Positions 21,207-28,560 of a stretch of 28,780 bases of DNA are shown here, piece by piece. The notes beneath the pieces were generated by a model. It ran no database searches, had not been told where the DNA came from, and saw nothing but the letters and a program-made list of their open reading frames with translations. The DNA comes from an uncultured Corynebacterium sp. GTDB lineage: Bacteria; Actinomycetota; Actinomycetes; Mycobacteriales; Mycobacteriaceae. The stretch's first letter is position 1. Every line of letters begins with the position of its first letter. Where the stretch lies: the NCBI RefSeq assembly GCF_902489365.1, contig NZ_CABTZR010000026.1, positions 1-28,780 on the forward strand, read 5' to 3'. Made by a program: the position numbers and the translations under genes.

Positions 21207-22184
21207 ATGGCTGGAGCACCGCCTACCGTGCAGCCCCGCAGACAGTACCTGCGTGTGGCCGCGCTCATCGCACCGGCGCTGATAGCGCTGGCTGTGGTCA
21301 TCGGCTACCCCATTGTGCGCGCTGTGATGCTGTCCTTCCAGGGCAACAAACGGCTTAACCCCACCACGGGAGTGTTTGAGGAAGGCTCCTTCGCCGGCCT
21401 TGAAAACTACCTTTACTGGATTACCAATCGCTGCATGTCTGCCACTGGTCAGGCCACCGCCTGCCCGGACGGCGTCATCGCCACCGATTTCTGGCCGGCG
21501 GTGAAGATCACGCTCTTCTTCACCGTGGTCACGGTTGCCCTGGAGACCATCCTTGGCATGTTCATGGCGCTGGTGATGAACGGCGAGTACCGCGGGCGCG
21601 GCCTCGTGCGCGCAGCGGTGCTGGTTCCCTGGGCCATTCCCACCGCAGTCACCGCGAAGCTGTGGCAGTTCATGTTCGCTCCGGATGGCATCGTCAACGC
21701 GCTCGTCGGCACGCGCATCGCGTGGACCACGGACCCGTTCTATGCGCGCCTGGCGGTGATTATCGCCGATGTGTGGAAGACCGCCCCCTTCATGGCTTTG
21801 CTGATCCTGGCTGGTTTGCAAATGATCCCCCGCGATGTCTACGACGCCGCCCGCGTGGACGGCGCTTCGCGCATCCAAACCTTCTTCACCATTACCCTGC
21901 CGCTGGTACGCCCAGCGCTTATGGTGGCTATCCTCTTCCGCACGCTGGATGCACTGCGCATGTACGACCTGCCGGTCATCATGATCTCGGCCTCCTCCAA
22001 TTCCCCGACGGCGACCATTTCCCAGCTCGTCGTGGAGGACATGCGCCAGGGTCATTTCAACTCGGCCTCCGCGTTGTCCACGCTCATCTTCCTGCTTATC
22101 TTCACCGTCGCGTTCATCTTGGTGCGCTTCCTCGGCGCTGATGTCTCCGGTACTGCTCGCCAGAAGAAGGAGAAGAAGTCATGA
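21207..22184 (+). CDS. tusF: Sugar ABC transporter permease (MalF/SugA type)
   Basis: This 325-aa permease has six predicted membrane helices, starting at LIAPALIALAVVIGYPIVRAVML (about 18-40). The cytoplasmic EAA loop that contacts the ATPase reads YDAARVDGASRIQTFFTITLP at about residues 211-231. A Cys-containing external loop (CMSATGQATACPDG) lies between helices 1 and 2. AAAGGCAGG precedes the ATG. The stop overlaps the next permease start (ATGA). The C-terminal tail is Lys-rich. Confidence 0.9.
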   Translation: MAGAPPTVQPRRQYLRVAALIAPALIALAVVIGYPIVRAVMLSFQGNKRLNPTTGVFEEGSFAGLENYLYWITNRCMSATGQATACPDGVIATDFWPAVKITLFFTVVTVALETILGMFMALVMNGEYRGRGLVRAAVLVPWAIPTAVTAKLWQFMFAPDGIVNALVGTRIAWTTDPFYARLAVIIADVWKTAPFMALLILAGLQMIPRDVYDAARVDGASRIQTFFTITLPLVRPALMVAILFRTLDALRMYDLPVIMISASSNSPTATISQLVVEDMRQGHFNSASALSTLIFLLIFTVAFILVRFLGADVSGTARQKKEKKS

Positions 22185-23002
22185 AAAAGCTCGGCCATTA
22201 CCTAGGCATCCTCTTCATCATGTTCTGGGGGCTCGCGCCCTTCTACTGGATGGTCGTCACCGCCCTGCGGCACAAGTCCCATACCTTCGACACCACCCCG
22301 TGGCCCACGCACGTGACCCTCGATAATTTCCGGGATGCATTAGCCACGGACAAGGGCAATGACTTTCTCAACGCCCTGGGGAACTCTTTGCTCATCTCCC
22401 TGGCCACGACCGCGGTGGCGGTCCTCATCGGCGTGTTCACCGCCTATGCACTGGCGCGCTATGACTTCCCGGGCAAGGGCGTTGTCACCGGTATCATTCT
22501 GGCCGCCTCGATGTTCCCGGCCATCGCGCTGGTAACCCCGCTGTTCCAGCTCTTCGGCAACCTCGAATGGATTGGCACCTACCGCGCGATGATCATCCCG
22601 AACATCTCCTTCGCGCTGCCCCTGACGGTCTACACACTGCTGAGCTTCTTCCGCCAGCTCCCCTGGGAACTGGAAGAGGCCGCCCGCGTGGACGGCGCCT
22701 CCCGCGGTCAGGCCTTCCGCCTCGTACTCCTGCCCTTGGCCGCGCCCGCGCTGTTTACCACCGCCATCATCGCTTTCATCACAACCTGGAACGAGTTCAT
22801 GCTGGCCAAGCAGCTCTCCACCACCGCCACTGAGCCGGTGACCGTGGCCATCGCACGCTTCTCCGGCCCCTCAGCCTTCGAGTACCCCTACGCCGCCACC
22901 ATGGCTGCGGGCGCGCTGGTGACTGTTCCGCTGATCATCATGGTGCTCATCTTCCAGCACCGCATCGTCGCCGGCCTCACCGCCGGAGGTGTTAAGGCCT
23001 AA
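22181..23002 (+). CDS. tusG: Sugar ABC transporter permease (MalG/SugB type)
   Basis: This 273-aa permease has six hydrophobic segments and an EAA loop ELEEAARVDGASRGQAFRLVLLP at about residues 162-184. The start LGILFIMFWGLAPFYWMVVTAL and the conserved NSLLISLATTAVAV and AYALARYDFPGKG segments are typical of the second permease of carbohydrate importers. It is translationally coupled on both sides: ATGA overlap with the upstream permease and a TAATG junction with the 61-aa gene downstream. Confidence 0.9.
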   Translation: MKKLGHYLGILFIMFWGLAPFYWMVVTALRHKSHTFDTTPWPTHVTLDNFRDALATDKGNDFLNALGNSLLISLATTAVAVLIGVFTAYALARYDFPGKGVVTGIILAASMFPAIALVTPLFQLFGNLEWIGTYRAMIIPNISFALPLTVYTLLSFFRQLPWELEEAARVDGASRGQAFRLVLLPLAAPALFTTAIIAFITTWNEFMLAKQLSTTATEPVTVAIARFSGPSAFEYPYAATMAAGALVTVPLIIMVLIFQHRIVAGLTAGGVKA

Positions 23003-23187
23003 TGCGCCGCGCACTGCTGTGGGACACCGCGCTAGGATTCGTTGGTTTCTTTGCCTTCCTGGCGCTGGTGCAGGCAGTCCTCAACCTTTTTCACCCCTCC
23101 CCCGCCATCTGGCCGGGGCTCCTCGCGGGCGCGCTGTGCCTGGCGGAGTATCTGCTGTGGCGGGCTAAACGGAAGGATCTCCGATGA
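23002..23187 (+). CDS. Small membrane protein in the sugar uptake operon
   Basis: This 61-aa protein is made almost wholly of two hydrophobic helices (about 9-29 and 34-53) with a basic tail RAKRKDLR, giving an in-out-in topology by the positive-inside rule. It begins at the A of the preceding permease stop codon (TAATG) and ends with an ATGA overlap with the GH13 gene, so it is firmly part of the operon and unlikely to be a chance ORF. C. glutamicum has an uncharacterised membrane protein gene within its trehalose importer cluster, which may be the counterpart. The function is unknown; a permease accessory subunit is a guess. Confidence 0.75.
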   Translation: MRRALLWDTALGFVGFFAFLALVQAVLNLFHPSPAIWPGLLAGALCLAEYLLWRAKRKDLR

Positions 23188-24686
23188 GCTGGCACGACAA
23201 CGCCATTTTCTACCAGGCCCTCGTGGGCTCGTACAAGGACACCACCGGTGAAGGCGTAGGCACGCTGCGCGGGGTTATTGAGAAGCTGGATTACCTCAAG
23301 TGGCTCGGCGTCGACTGCTTGTGGCTCTCCCCGTTTTATGCCTCCCCGCTGCGCGATGACGGCTATGACATCGCCGACTACTACTCCATCCACCCTGACT
23401 ACGGCACGATGGAGGACTTCGACGAGCTCGTTGACGAACTCCACGCGCGCGGAATGCGCCTCATGACGGATTTGGCTTTCAACCACACCTCCACCGATCA
23501 CCCGTGGTTCCAGGCTTCCCGCACCGATCCGGAAGGGCCCTACGGGGACTATTACGTGTGGGGCGATGATCCGCTGCGCTACCCGGAGATCCGCATCATC
23601 TTCACCGATACGGAGACCTCGAATTGGGCGTGGGATCCAGAGCGCAAGCAGTTCTACTTCCACCGCTTCTACTCCCATCAGCCGGACCTGAACTACGACA
23701 ACCCGAAGGTCCACGAGGAAGTATTCAAGATCCTCTCCTTCTGGTTGGACAAGGGGGTGGATGGCTTCCGCCTCGATGCCATCGCCTACCTCTACGAGCG
23801 CGATGGGTTGGGCGGCGAGTCCCTGCCGGAGACGGTCGAGTTTGTGGAGAAGGTCCGCGCTTTCATCGAAGAGAACTACCCCGAAGCCATCATGATCGCG
23901 GAGGCCAACCAGCCACCGGCGGAAACCATGGAGTTTTATGGCACGGGCAACCGCTTCCACATGGTGTTCAACTTCCCGGTGATGCCGCGGCTCTACCAGG
24001 CGCTGGCGCTGGGGGACGCCACACCGATCTACGACATCATGGCGGAGCTTCCAGAGCTGCCCGAAGGCTGCCAGTGGGGAACTTTCCTGCGCAACCACGA
24101 CGAGCTGACCCTAGAGATGGTCAACGAGGACCAGCGCGCGATCATGTACGAGCACTACCTGCCGGATGAGCAGATGCGCGCCCACGTGGGCATCGCGCGG
24201 CGCCTCGCGCCGCTGCTGGGCAACGACTACCGCAAGATTGAGCTTTTTTATTCACTACTTATGACCCTGCCAGGCGCTCCCTTTCTGTACTACGGCGATG
24301 AGATTGGGATGAACGATGCCCCCGAGCTGCCTGACCGCGATGCTGTACGCACGCCCATGCAGTGGGAGCCGGGCGAAGGTGCAGGTTTCACTACGTCTGC
24401 CCACCCGCGCCGTCCCATCGTCGGCGGCGTAGGGGTTTCGGTAGAAGAGCAGCTTGCCGACGACTCCTCACTCCTCCACCGCCTGCGCGGACTGATCCAG
24501 CAGCGCAAGGCGCATCCAGAGCTCGGTACCGCACCTTTCGAAGCCGTGGAAACCGGTCAGACGGGCGTTCTGGGATTCCAGCGCGGTGAGTTGTTATGCC
24601 TGCACAACTTTACGGATCAGACCGTTGACTTGGGCCCTGTGGAGCTGGGCCCCTATGGCTACGCTTGGTTGCCTGTAGAGGCATAA
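23184..24686 (+). CDS. treS: GH13 trehalose synthase-like enzyme (maltose/trehalose isomerase or alpha-glucosidase)
   Basis: This 500-aa glycoside hydrolase family 13 protein starts with FYQALVGSYKDTTGEGVGTLRGVIEKLDYLKWLGVDCLWLSPFYASPLRDDGYDIADYYSI, very close to TreS. Catalytic residues are all present: nucleophile D198 (GFRLDA), acid/base E240 (IAEANQ) and stabiliser D306 (RNHDE). RMRLMTDLAFNHTS and FLYYGDEIGMND complete the conserved regions. TreS proteins usually reach about 570-600 residues; this one lacks the long N-terminal leader and part of the C-terminal beta domain, so hydrolysis instead of isomerisation is possible. No signal peptide, hence cytoplasmic action on the sugar imported by the preceding genes. 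It overlaps the 61-aa gene by ATGA. Confidence 0.82.
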   Translation: MSWHDNAIFYQALVGSYKDTTGEGVGTLRGVIEKLDYLKWLGVDCLWLSPFYASPLRDDGYDIADYYSIHPDYGTMEDFDELVDELHARGMRLMTDLAFNHTSTDHPWFQASRTDPEGPYGDYYVWGDDPLRYPEIRIIFTDTETSNWAWDPERKQFYFHRFYSHQPDLNYDNPKVHEEVFKILSFWLDKGVDGFRLDAIAYLYERDGLGGESLPETVEFVEKVRAFIEENYPEAIMIAEANQPPAETMEFYGTGNRFHMVFNFPVMPRLYQALALGDATPIYDIMAELPELPEGCQWGTFLRNHDELTLEMVNEDQRAIMYEHYLPDEQMRAHVGIARRLAPLLGNDYRKIELFYSLLMTLPGAPFLYYGDEIGMNDAPELPDRDAVRTPMQWEPGEGAGFTTSAHPRRPIVGGVGVSVEEQLADDSSLLHRLRGLIQQRKAHPELGTAPFEAVETGQTGVLGFQRGELLCLHNFTDQTVDLGPVELGPYGYAWLPVEA

Positions 24687-24722
24687 AGAACACGTCGTAA
24701 CTCACCTCACATTTCTCGCTAG

Positions 24723-24739
24723 GTTAACTAAAAGTTAAC
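24723..24739. promoter_or_regulatory. Palindrome upstream of the 90-aa gene
   Basis: GTTAACT - AAA - AGTTAAC is a perfect 7-bp inverted repeat about 40 bp before TATAGT (24780-24785), the probable -10 of the next gene. It is A/T-rich against a GC-rich background and is a plausible regulator site of unknown identity. Confidence 0.5.
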
Positions 24740-24847
24740 TCTCCGTGAACGAAAACTAGCTTTCGGGGGATTTTACCTATATAGTTGGTTCAACCCCATG
24801 ATGTGGACAGTCGCATCATCACGATAAGAAATAGAGAGGTGAGCCAA

Positions 24848-25120
24848 ATGAATACCTTGACCGGATTCCTTTCCGCCATCACTAACGAATTCAAGAATGC
24901 CACCGGAATCAACCTTGACACCGTGCACTCAGCCCCGCTGGAATCGCAGATCGCCGAAGATCTGCACAAACACGGCCTCGTCCCAGCCACCCGCACCGAC
25001 ATCGAAGAGTCCTACGCGGCGCTGACCAACTCCTTCCCCAGCGAAGAGGACCTCACAGAGGTTGAGCTCTTCCTTTACAACCTCGGCTGGCTAGCCGACA
25101 CCCCAGATAAAGCCGCTTAA
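24848..25120 (+). CDS. Small protein of unknown function
   Basis: This is a 90-aa acidic soluble protein (MNTLTGFLSAITNEFKNATG at the start, then ESQIAEDLHKHGLVPATRTDIEES, ending in VELFLYNLGWLADTPDKAA). There are no membrane segments, Cys or obvious motif; helices predominate. It has its own signals: a TATAGT -10, GAGAGGTGA before the ATG at 24848, and a strong terminator 3 bp after the stop, so it is a genuine monocistronic gene. I recognise no family. It stands between the sugar operon and accD1. Confidence 0.75.
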   Translation: MNTLTGFLSAITNEFKNATGINLDTVHSAPLESQIAEDLHKHGLVPATRTDIEESYAALTNSFPSEEDLTEVELFLYNLGWLADTPDKAA

Positions 25121-25123
25121 TCC

Positions 25124-25164
25124 AAGCCTCGCCCCCACCTCCGGGGAGCGAGGCTTTTCTTTTA
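25124..25164 (+). terminator. Rho-independent terminator of the 90-aa gene
   Basis: A perfect 9-bp stem AAGCCTCGC (25124-25132) / GCGAGGCTT (25148-25156), extended by an inner CCCC/GGGG pair, is followed by TTCTTTT. This is the strongest intrinsic terminator in the window. Confidence 0.93.
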
Positions 25165-25212
25165 CCCACACCAACCAACCCCACCAGCACCTCGCCAATT
25201 ACACTGGCAACC

Positions 25213-25287
25213 ATGCACCCAACACGCCGTAAGCGAGGAAACCCTCACCTTTTCCACGCCGCTCACCTGCACAAACAAAGATTGTGA
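25213..25287 (+). CDS. Possible 24-codon leaderless leader peptide upstream of accD1
   Basis: TACACT (25200-25205) lies 7 nt before an ATG that opens a 24-codon ORF rich in His and basic residues (five His, MHPTRRKRGN at the start), closed by TGA at 25285. The promoter-like spacing equals that of accD1 and accD2. Its coding status is unproven; the stop overlaps the CRP/GlxR-like site. Confidence 0.3.
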   Translation: MHPTRRKRGNPHLFHAAHLHKQRL

Positions 25288-25298
25288 GGGAAATCACC
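25283..25298. promoter_or_regulatory. GlxR (CRP-like) binding site candidate upstream of accD1
   Basis: TGTGAGGGAAATCACC fits the corynebacterial GlxR pattern TGTGA-N6-TCACA at nine of ten fixed positions. It is centred about 57 bp before the predicted accD1 transcription start, a suitable distance for activation. Confidence 0.5.
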
Positions 25299-25333
25299 TG
25301 CGCGCCGCTATACATTCCTATGCAAAACTTCTC

Positions 25334-25339
25334 TACACT
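25334..25339 (+). promoter_or_regulatory. -10 element of accD1 (leaderless)
   Basis: TACACT ends 8 nt before the accD1 ATG and no Shine-Dalgarno is present, so transcription should begin at or next to the start codon. The same hexamer and spacing recur before accD2 (27007-27012). Confidence 0.55.
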
Positions 25340-25347
25340 GTCGAAAC

Positions 25348-26961
25348 ATGACTATTTCCTCACATTTGTCAGAGCTTGACTCCCTGAGCGCTGACACCAC
25401 CGCAGGCAAGATCGCTGAACTGAAGAGGCGTCGCGAAGCAGCGGCGCAGCCCATGGGCGAAAAAGCCCACGAAAAAGTCCGCGCCCAGGGCCGCCTCACC
25501 GCGCGTGAGCGCTTGGACTACCTCCTCGATGAAGGATCCTTCGTGGAGACTGACATGCTCGCCGTGCACCGCACCACGGACTTCGGCATGGGCAAGAAGC
25601 GCCCGCTCACCGATGGCATCGTCACCGGTTGGGGCACCATCGACGGCCGCGAGGTCTGCATCTTCTCCCAGGATGGAACCGTCTTCGGCGGCGCCCTCGG
25701 CGAAGTCTACGGCGAGAAGATGATCAAGATCATGGAGCTGTCCATCACGACCGGCCGTCCACTCATCGGGCTGTACGAGGGCGCTGGCGCCCGCATCCAG
25801 GACGGTGCCGTCTCCCTGGACTGGATTGCCAAGACCTTCTACCAAAACGTCAAGGCCTCCGGCGTCGTCCCGCAAATCTCCGTCATCATGGGTGCTTGCG
25901 CCGGCGGCAACGCCTACTCCCCCGCACTGACCGACTTCGTCGTGATGGTGGATGAAAAGTCTAAGATGTTCGTTACCGGACCAGATGTCATCAAGACCGT
26001 CACCGGCGAAGAAGTCAGCCAGGAAGAACTCGGCGGCGCCGGCGTCCACATGCACAAGTCCGGCACCTCGCACTACACCGCTTCTAGCGACGAGGAAGCG
26101 CTCGATTGGGTACACGACCTACTGACCTACCTGCCCTCCAATAACCGCCAGCTGACCCCAGTTGAGCCCTACGAGGAGCTGGGCGAAGAAACCGTCGACG
26201 ACCTCGTGCTGGATAGCATCATCCCGGATTCCCCGAACCAGCCCTATGATGTCAAGGAGATCATCGAGACTCTCACCGATGACGGCGATTTCCTGGAGAT
26301 CCAAGCCGACCGCGCCGATAACGTCGTCACCGCCTTCGGCCGCATCGAAGGGCGCACCGTAGGGTTCGTGGCTAACCAGCCCCAGGTCTTCGCCGGCTGC
26401 CTCGACATCAATTCTTCGGAGAAGGCCGCGCGCTTCGTGCGCACCTGCGATGCCTTTAATATCCCGATCATCATGCTTGTCGACGTCCCCGGCTTCCTCC
26501 CCGGCGCCGACCAGGAACACGATGGCATCCTGCGCCGCGGCGCCAAGCTGCTCTACGCCTACGCCGAAGCAACCGTTCCGAAGATCACCGTCACCCTGCG
26601 CAAGGCCTACGGCGGCGCTTACTGTGTGATGGGCTCCAAGGGACTGGGAGCGGACGTCAACCTGGCCTGGCCCACCGCCCAGATCGCGGTCATGGGCGCT
26701 GCCGGCGCCGTCGGTTTTATCTACCGCAAGGAGATCAAGGCTGCCCACGAAAAGGGCCTCGACGTGGCTGAGCTGACCAAGTCCTTCGAGCGTGAGTATG
26801 AAGACCACATGCTCAACCCATATAAGGCAGCGGAGCGCGGGCTTATCGACGCCGTCATTCTCCCCTCCGAAACCCGCAGTGCAATCGCCAAAAATCTGCG
26901 CTTCTTCACGGACAAGAATGTGGCCCGCCCGGCACGCAAGCACGGCAACATCCCGCTATAG
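25348..26961 (+). CDS. accD1: Acyl-CoA carboxylase beta subunit (carboxyltransferase), AccD1/DtsR1 type
   Basis: This 537-aa full-length biotin-dependent carboxyltransferase moves CO2 from carboxybiotin to acetyl- or propionyl-CoA for fatty acid synthesis. The N-lobe has RLTARERLDYLLDEGSFVE, EGAGARIQDG and the CoA oxyanion-hole segment GACAGGNAYSPALTD (about 180-194), then GGAGVHMHKSG. The C-lobe has VDVPGFLPGADQEHDGILRRGAKLLYAY (biotin side), KAYGGAYCVMGSKGLGAD and the ending KHGNIPL. Homology and codon pattern support the ATG at 25348, a leaderless start. The paralog accD2, accE and the biotin ligase gene are nearby. In C. glutamicum the gene in this position is dtsR1/accD1. Confidence 0.93.
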   Translation: MTISSHLSELDSLSADTTAGKIAELKRRREAAAQPMGEKAHEKVRAQGRLTARERLDYLLDEGSFVETDMLAVHRTTDFGMGKKRPLTDGIVTGWGTIDGREVCIFSQDGTVFGGALGEVYGEKMIKIMELSITTGRPLIGLYEGAGARIQDGAVSLDWIAKTFYQNVKASGVVPQISVIMGACAGGNAYSPALTDFVVMVDEKSKMFVTGPDVIKTVTGEEVSQEELGGAGVHMHKSGTSHYTASSDEEALDWVHDLLTYLPSNNRQLTPVEPYEELGEETVDDLVLDSIIPDSPNQPYDVKEIIETLTDDGDFLEIQADRADNVVTAFGRIEGRTVGFVANQPQVFAGCLDINSSEKAARFVRTCDAFNIPIIMLVDVPGFLPGADQEHDGILRRGAKLLYAYAEATVPKITVTLRKAYGGAYCVMGSKGLGADVNLAWPTAQIAVMGAAGAVGFIYRKEIKAAHEKGLDVAELTKSFEREYEDHMLNPYKAAERGLIDAVILPSETRSAIAKNLRFFTDKNVARPARKHGNIPL

Positions 26962-27003
26962 GCTGCACTCGGATCGGCACAGATTAGTACAGAAGACGCA
27001 CTG

Positions 27004-27017
27004 TATTACACTAGTGT
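27004..27017 (+). promoter_or_regulatory. Promoter/operator of accD2
   Basis: TACACT (27007-27012) ends 8 nt before the accD2 ATG and is embedded in a perfect 10-bp palindrome ACACTAGTGT (27008-27017). A regulator bound there would cover the start site of a leaderless transcript. The 59-bp gap after accD1 has no terminator. Confidence 0.45.
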
Positions 27018-27020
27018 CCC

Positions 27021-28352
27021 ATGACTGACTTGAAGACGACCGCTGGCAAGATCGAGGACCTCAGCGCCAAGCTCACCGAGTCCCGTGCGCCGCAGGGAGA
27101 GGTCCCTGCGGCTCGCAGCGCCATCGAGGCGCTCTTCGACGCCGGATCCTTCGTAGAGACCGACGCGCTTGCTCGCCACCGCTCCACCGAGTTCGGCCGC
27201 GAGCACGTCCGCCCCTACACCGATGGCGTCGTCACCGGCTTCGGCACCGTCGATGGCCGCAAGGTCTGCGCTTATGCGCAGGATGCCTCGCTGTTCGACG
27301 GCACCATGGGCGAGGTCTACGGGGAAAAGGTCACCAAGCTCTACGACCTCGCCATTAAGACCGGCGTGCCCATCGTCGCGCTCGTCGCCAGCGACAAGCC
27401 CCGCGCCCAGGAAGGCATCGTCTCCTCCGCCATGCAGGCTCGCATCCTCGCCCGCGCCACCACCGCTTCCGGCCTCATCCCGCAGGTCACGGCGGTCTAC
27501 GCGGACTCCAAGGAGGCCTCGCTGGTGGCCGCGCTGTCGGATGTCGTCATTGCTCCGGACGGTGACCTGCAGGCGGACGAGGAGCACGAGGTGAACGTCG
27601 CCAAGCGCGTGCTCTCCTACTTGCCCTCGAATAACCGCGCCGCCGCTCCCCGCACCGAGGCCACCATCGTGTCGGGTTCGGTGGAGGAGAACATCACCGA
27701 CGCCGACCACGTCCTCGATACCCTCGTGGGCGATGACGGCGCCGTCGATCTCGCCGACGTGGTCACCGCCACCTGCGAGGATGTTTTTGAGCTCGGTGCC
27801 CAGGTGCGCGGTGTTTTCACAGGCTTCGGTCGCGTCGAGGGACGCACCGTGGGCATCATCGCCAACCGCGACACCCTCGACGCGGAAGCTGCCGCCAAGG
27901 CCGCGCGTTTCATCCGCCTGTGTGATGCCTTCAATACTCCCATCATCGAGTTCGTCGATACTCCGGCACTGGACGTGGAGAAGGCAGCGCTGGCCAAGCT
28001 GGTGCATGCCTACTCCGCGGCGAGCGTGGGCAAGATCAGCGTCATCGTCCGCCGCGCGCACGGTACCGGATACATCGCCTTCGGCTCCAAGGAGCTCGGC
28101 GCGGACCTGTCCTATGCGTGGCCGACGGCCGAGATCGCCGTGGCCGATGCGCCCGCACTGGCCTCCGAGCTAGAGCTGAGCGAGGAGGAGGCCGCCGCCT
28201 ACCTGACCCCGTACCAGGCCGCTGAGCGCGGTCTCGTCGATTCCGTTATTACCCCGGCAGCCACGCGCGGCTCCCTCATCGAAGGCCTGCGTCTGCTGGA
28301 TCGCAAGATTATTCCGACCCTGCCGAAGAAGCACGGCAATATCGTTTTGTAG
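27021..28352 (+). CDS. accD2: Shortened acyl-CoA carboxylase beta-like subunit (AccD2/DtsR2 position), active-site motifs lost
   Basis: This 443-aa paralog of the preceding gene is about 95 residues short. It keeps RSAIEALFDAGSFVETDALA, PYTDGVVTGFGTVDGR, YLPSNN, GFGRVEGRTVGIIAN, GSKELGADLSYAWPTAEIAV and the ending KKHGNIVL. The N-lobe oxyanion segment GACAGGNAYSPA of AccD1 is replaced by YADSKEASLVAA and the following GGAGVHMHKSG block is deleted. In the C-lobe the FLPG..QE..G stretch is reduced to ALDVEKAA and GGAYCVM becomes GTGYIAF. The frame is open and GC-rich, so it is a maintained gene, not a decaying one. In C. glutamicum AccD2 works with AccD3 and AccE in the mycolic-acid carboxylase; here a structural, non-catalytic role is likely. 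Confidence 0.85.
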   Translation: MTDLKTTAGKIEDLSAKLTESRAPQGEVPAARSAIEALFDAGSFVETDALARHRSTEFGREHVRPYTDGVVTGFGTVDGRKVCAYAQDASLFDGTMGEVYGEKVTKLYDLAIKTGVPIVALVASDKPRAQEGIVSSAMQARILARATTASGLIPQVTAVYADSKEASLVAALSDVVIAPDGDLQADEEHEVNVAKRVLSYLPSNNRAAAPRTEATIVSGSVEENITDADHVLDTLVGDDGAVDLADVVTATCEDVFELGAQVRGVFTGFGRVEGRTVGIIANRDTLDAEAAAKAARFIRLCDAFNTPIIEFVDTPALDVEKAALAKLVHAYSAASVGKISVIVRRAHGTGYIAFGSKELGADLSYAWPTAEIAVADAPALASELELSEEEAAAYLTPYQAAERGLVDSVITPAATRGSLIEGLRLLDRKIIPTLPKKHGNIVL

Positions 28353-28361
28353 AGGTGTCCA

Positions 28362-28556
28362 ATGACCACTTCCCTGTTTACCGTTCTGCGCGGCAACCCC
28401 ACCGACGCTGAGGTGGCGGCCCTGTCCACGGTGCTCAGCCAGCTCGACTCTGAGGCGCGCGCCAAGGCCGCCGATATCCGCTCCGAGCGCGACCTGTGGG
28501 GTCAGCCGGGCGATGTGTTCAACCCGTCCGCCTTCCGCAACGTCCGCTACTACTAA
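28362..28556 (+). CDS. accE: Acyl-CoA carboxylase epsilon subunit
   Basis: This 64-aa protein has the AccE pattern: FTVLRGNPTDAEVAALSTVLSQL at the N-terminus and the Trp-containing tail LWGQPGDVFNPSAFRNVRYY. AccE subunits stabilise the acyl-CoA carboxylase complexes of actinobacteria and are encoded next to accD. GAGGTG 5 nt before the ATG is a good ribosome binding site. It starts 9 nt after accD2 and ends 4 nt before maf, so the three are probably one transcript. Confidence 0.93.
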   Translation: MTTSLFTVLRGNPTDAEVAALSTVLSQLDSEARAKAADIRSERDLWGQPGDVFNPSAFRNVRYY

Positions 28557-28560
28557 GCGC

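Noticed and set aside
21033..22055. 340-aa minus-strand ORF opposite the first permease
   Set aside because: His/Gly/Arg-rich composition with no family motif; the opposite strand encodes a convincing permease with an EAA loop.
23091..24098. 335-aa minus-strand ORF opposite the GH13 gene
   Set aside because: Antisense artefact of high-GC third positions; the plus strand has all GH13 catalytic motifs.
27006..28061. 351-aa minus-strand ORF opposite accD2
   Set aside because: Gly/Asp/Val-rich shadow frame; the sense frame aligns to AccD throughout.
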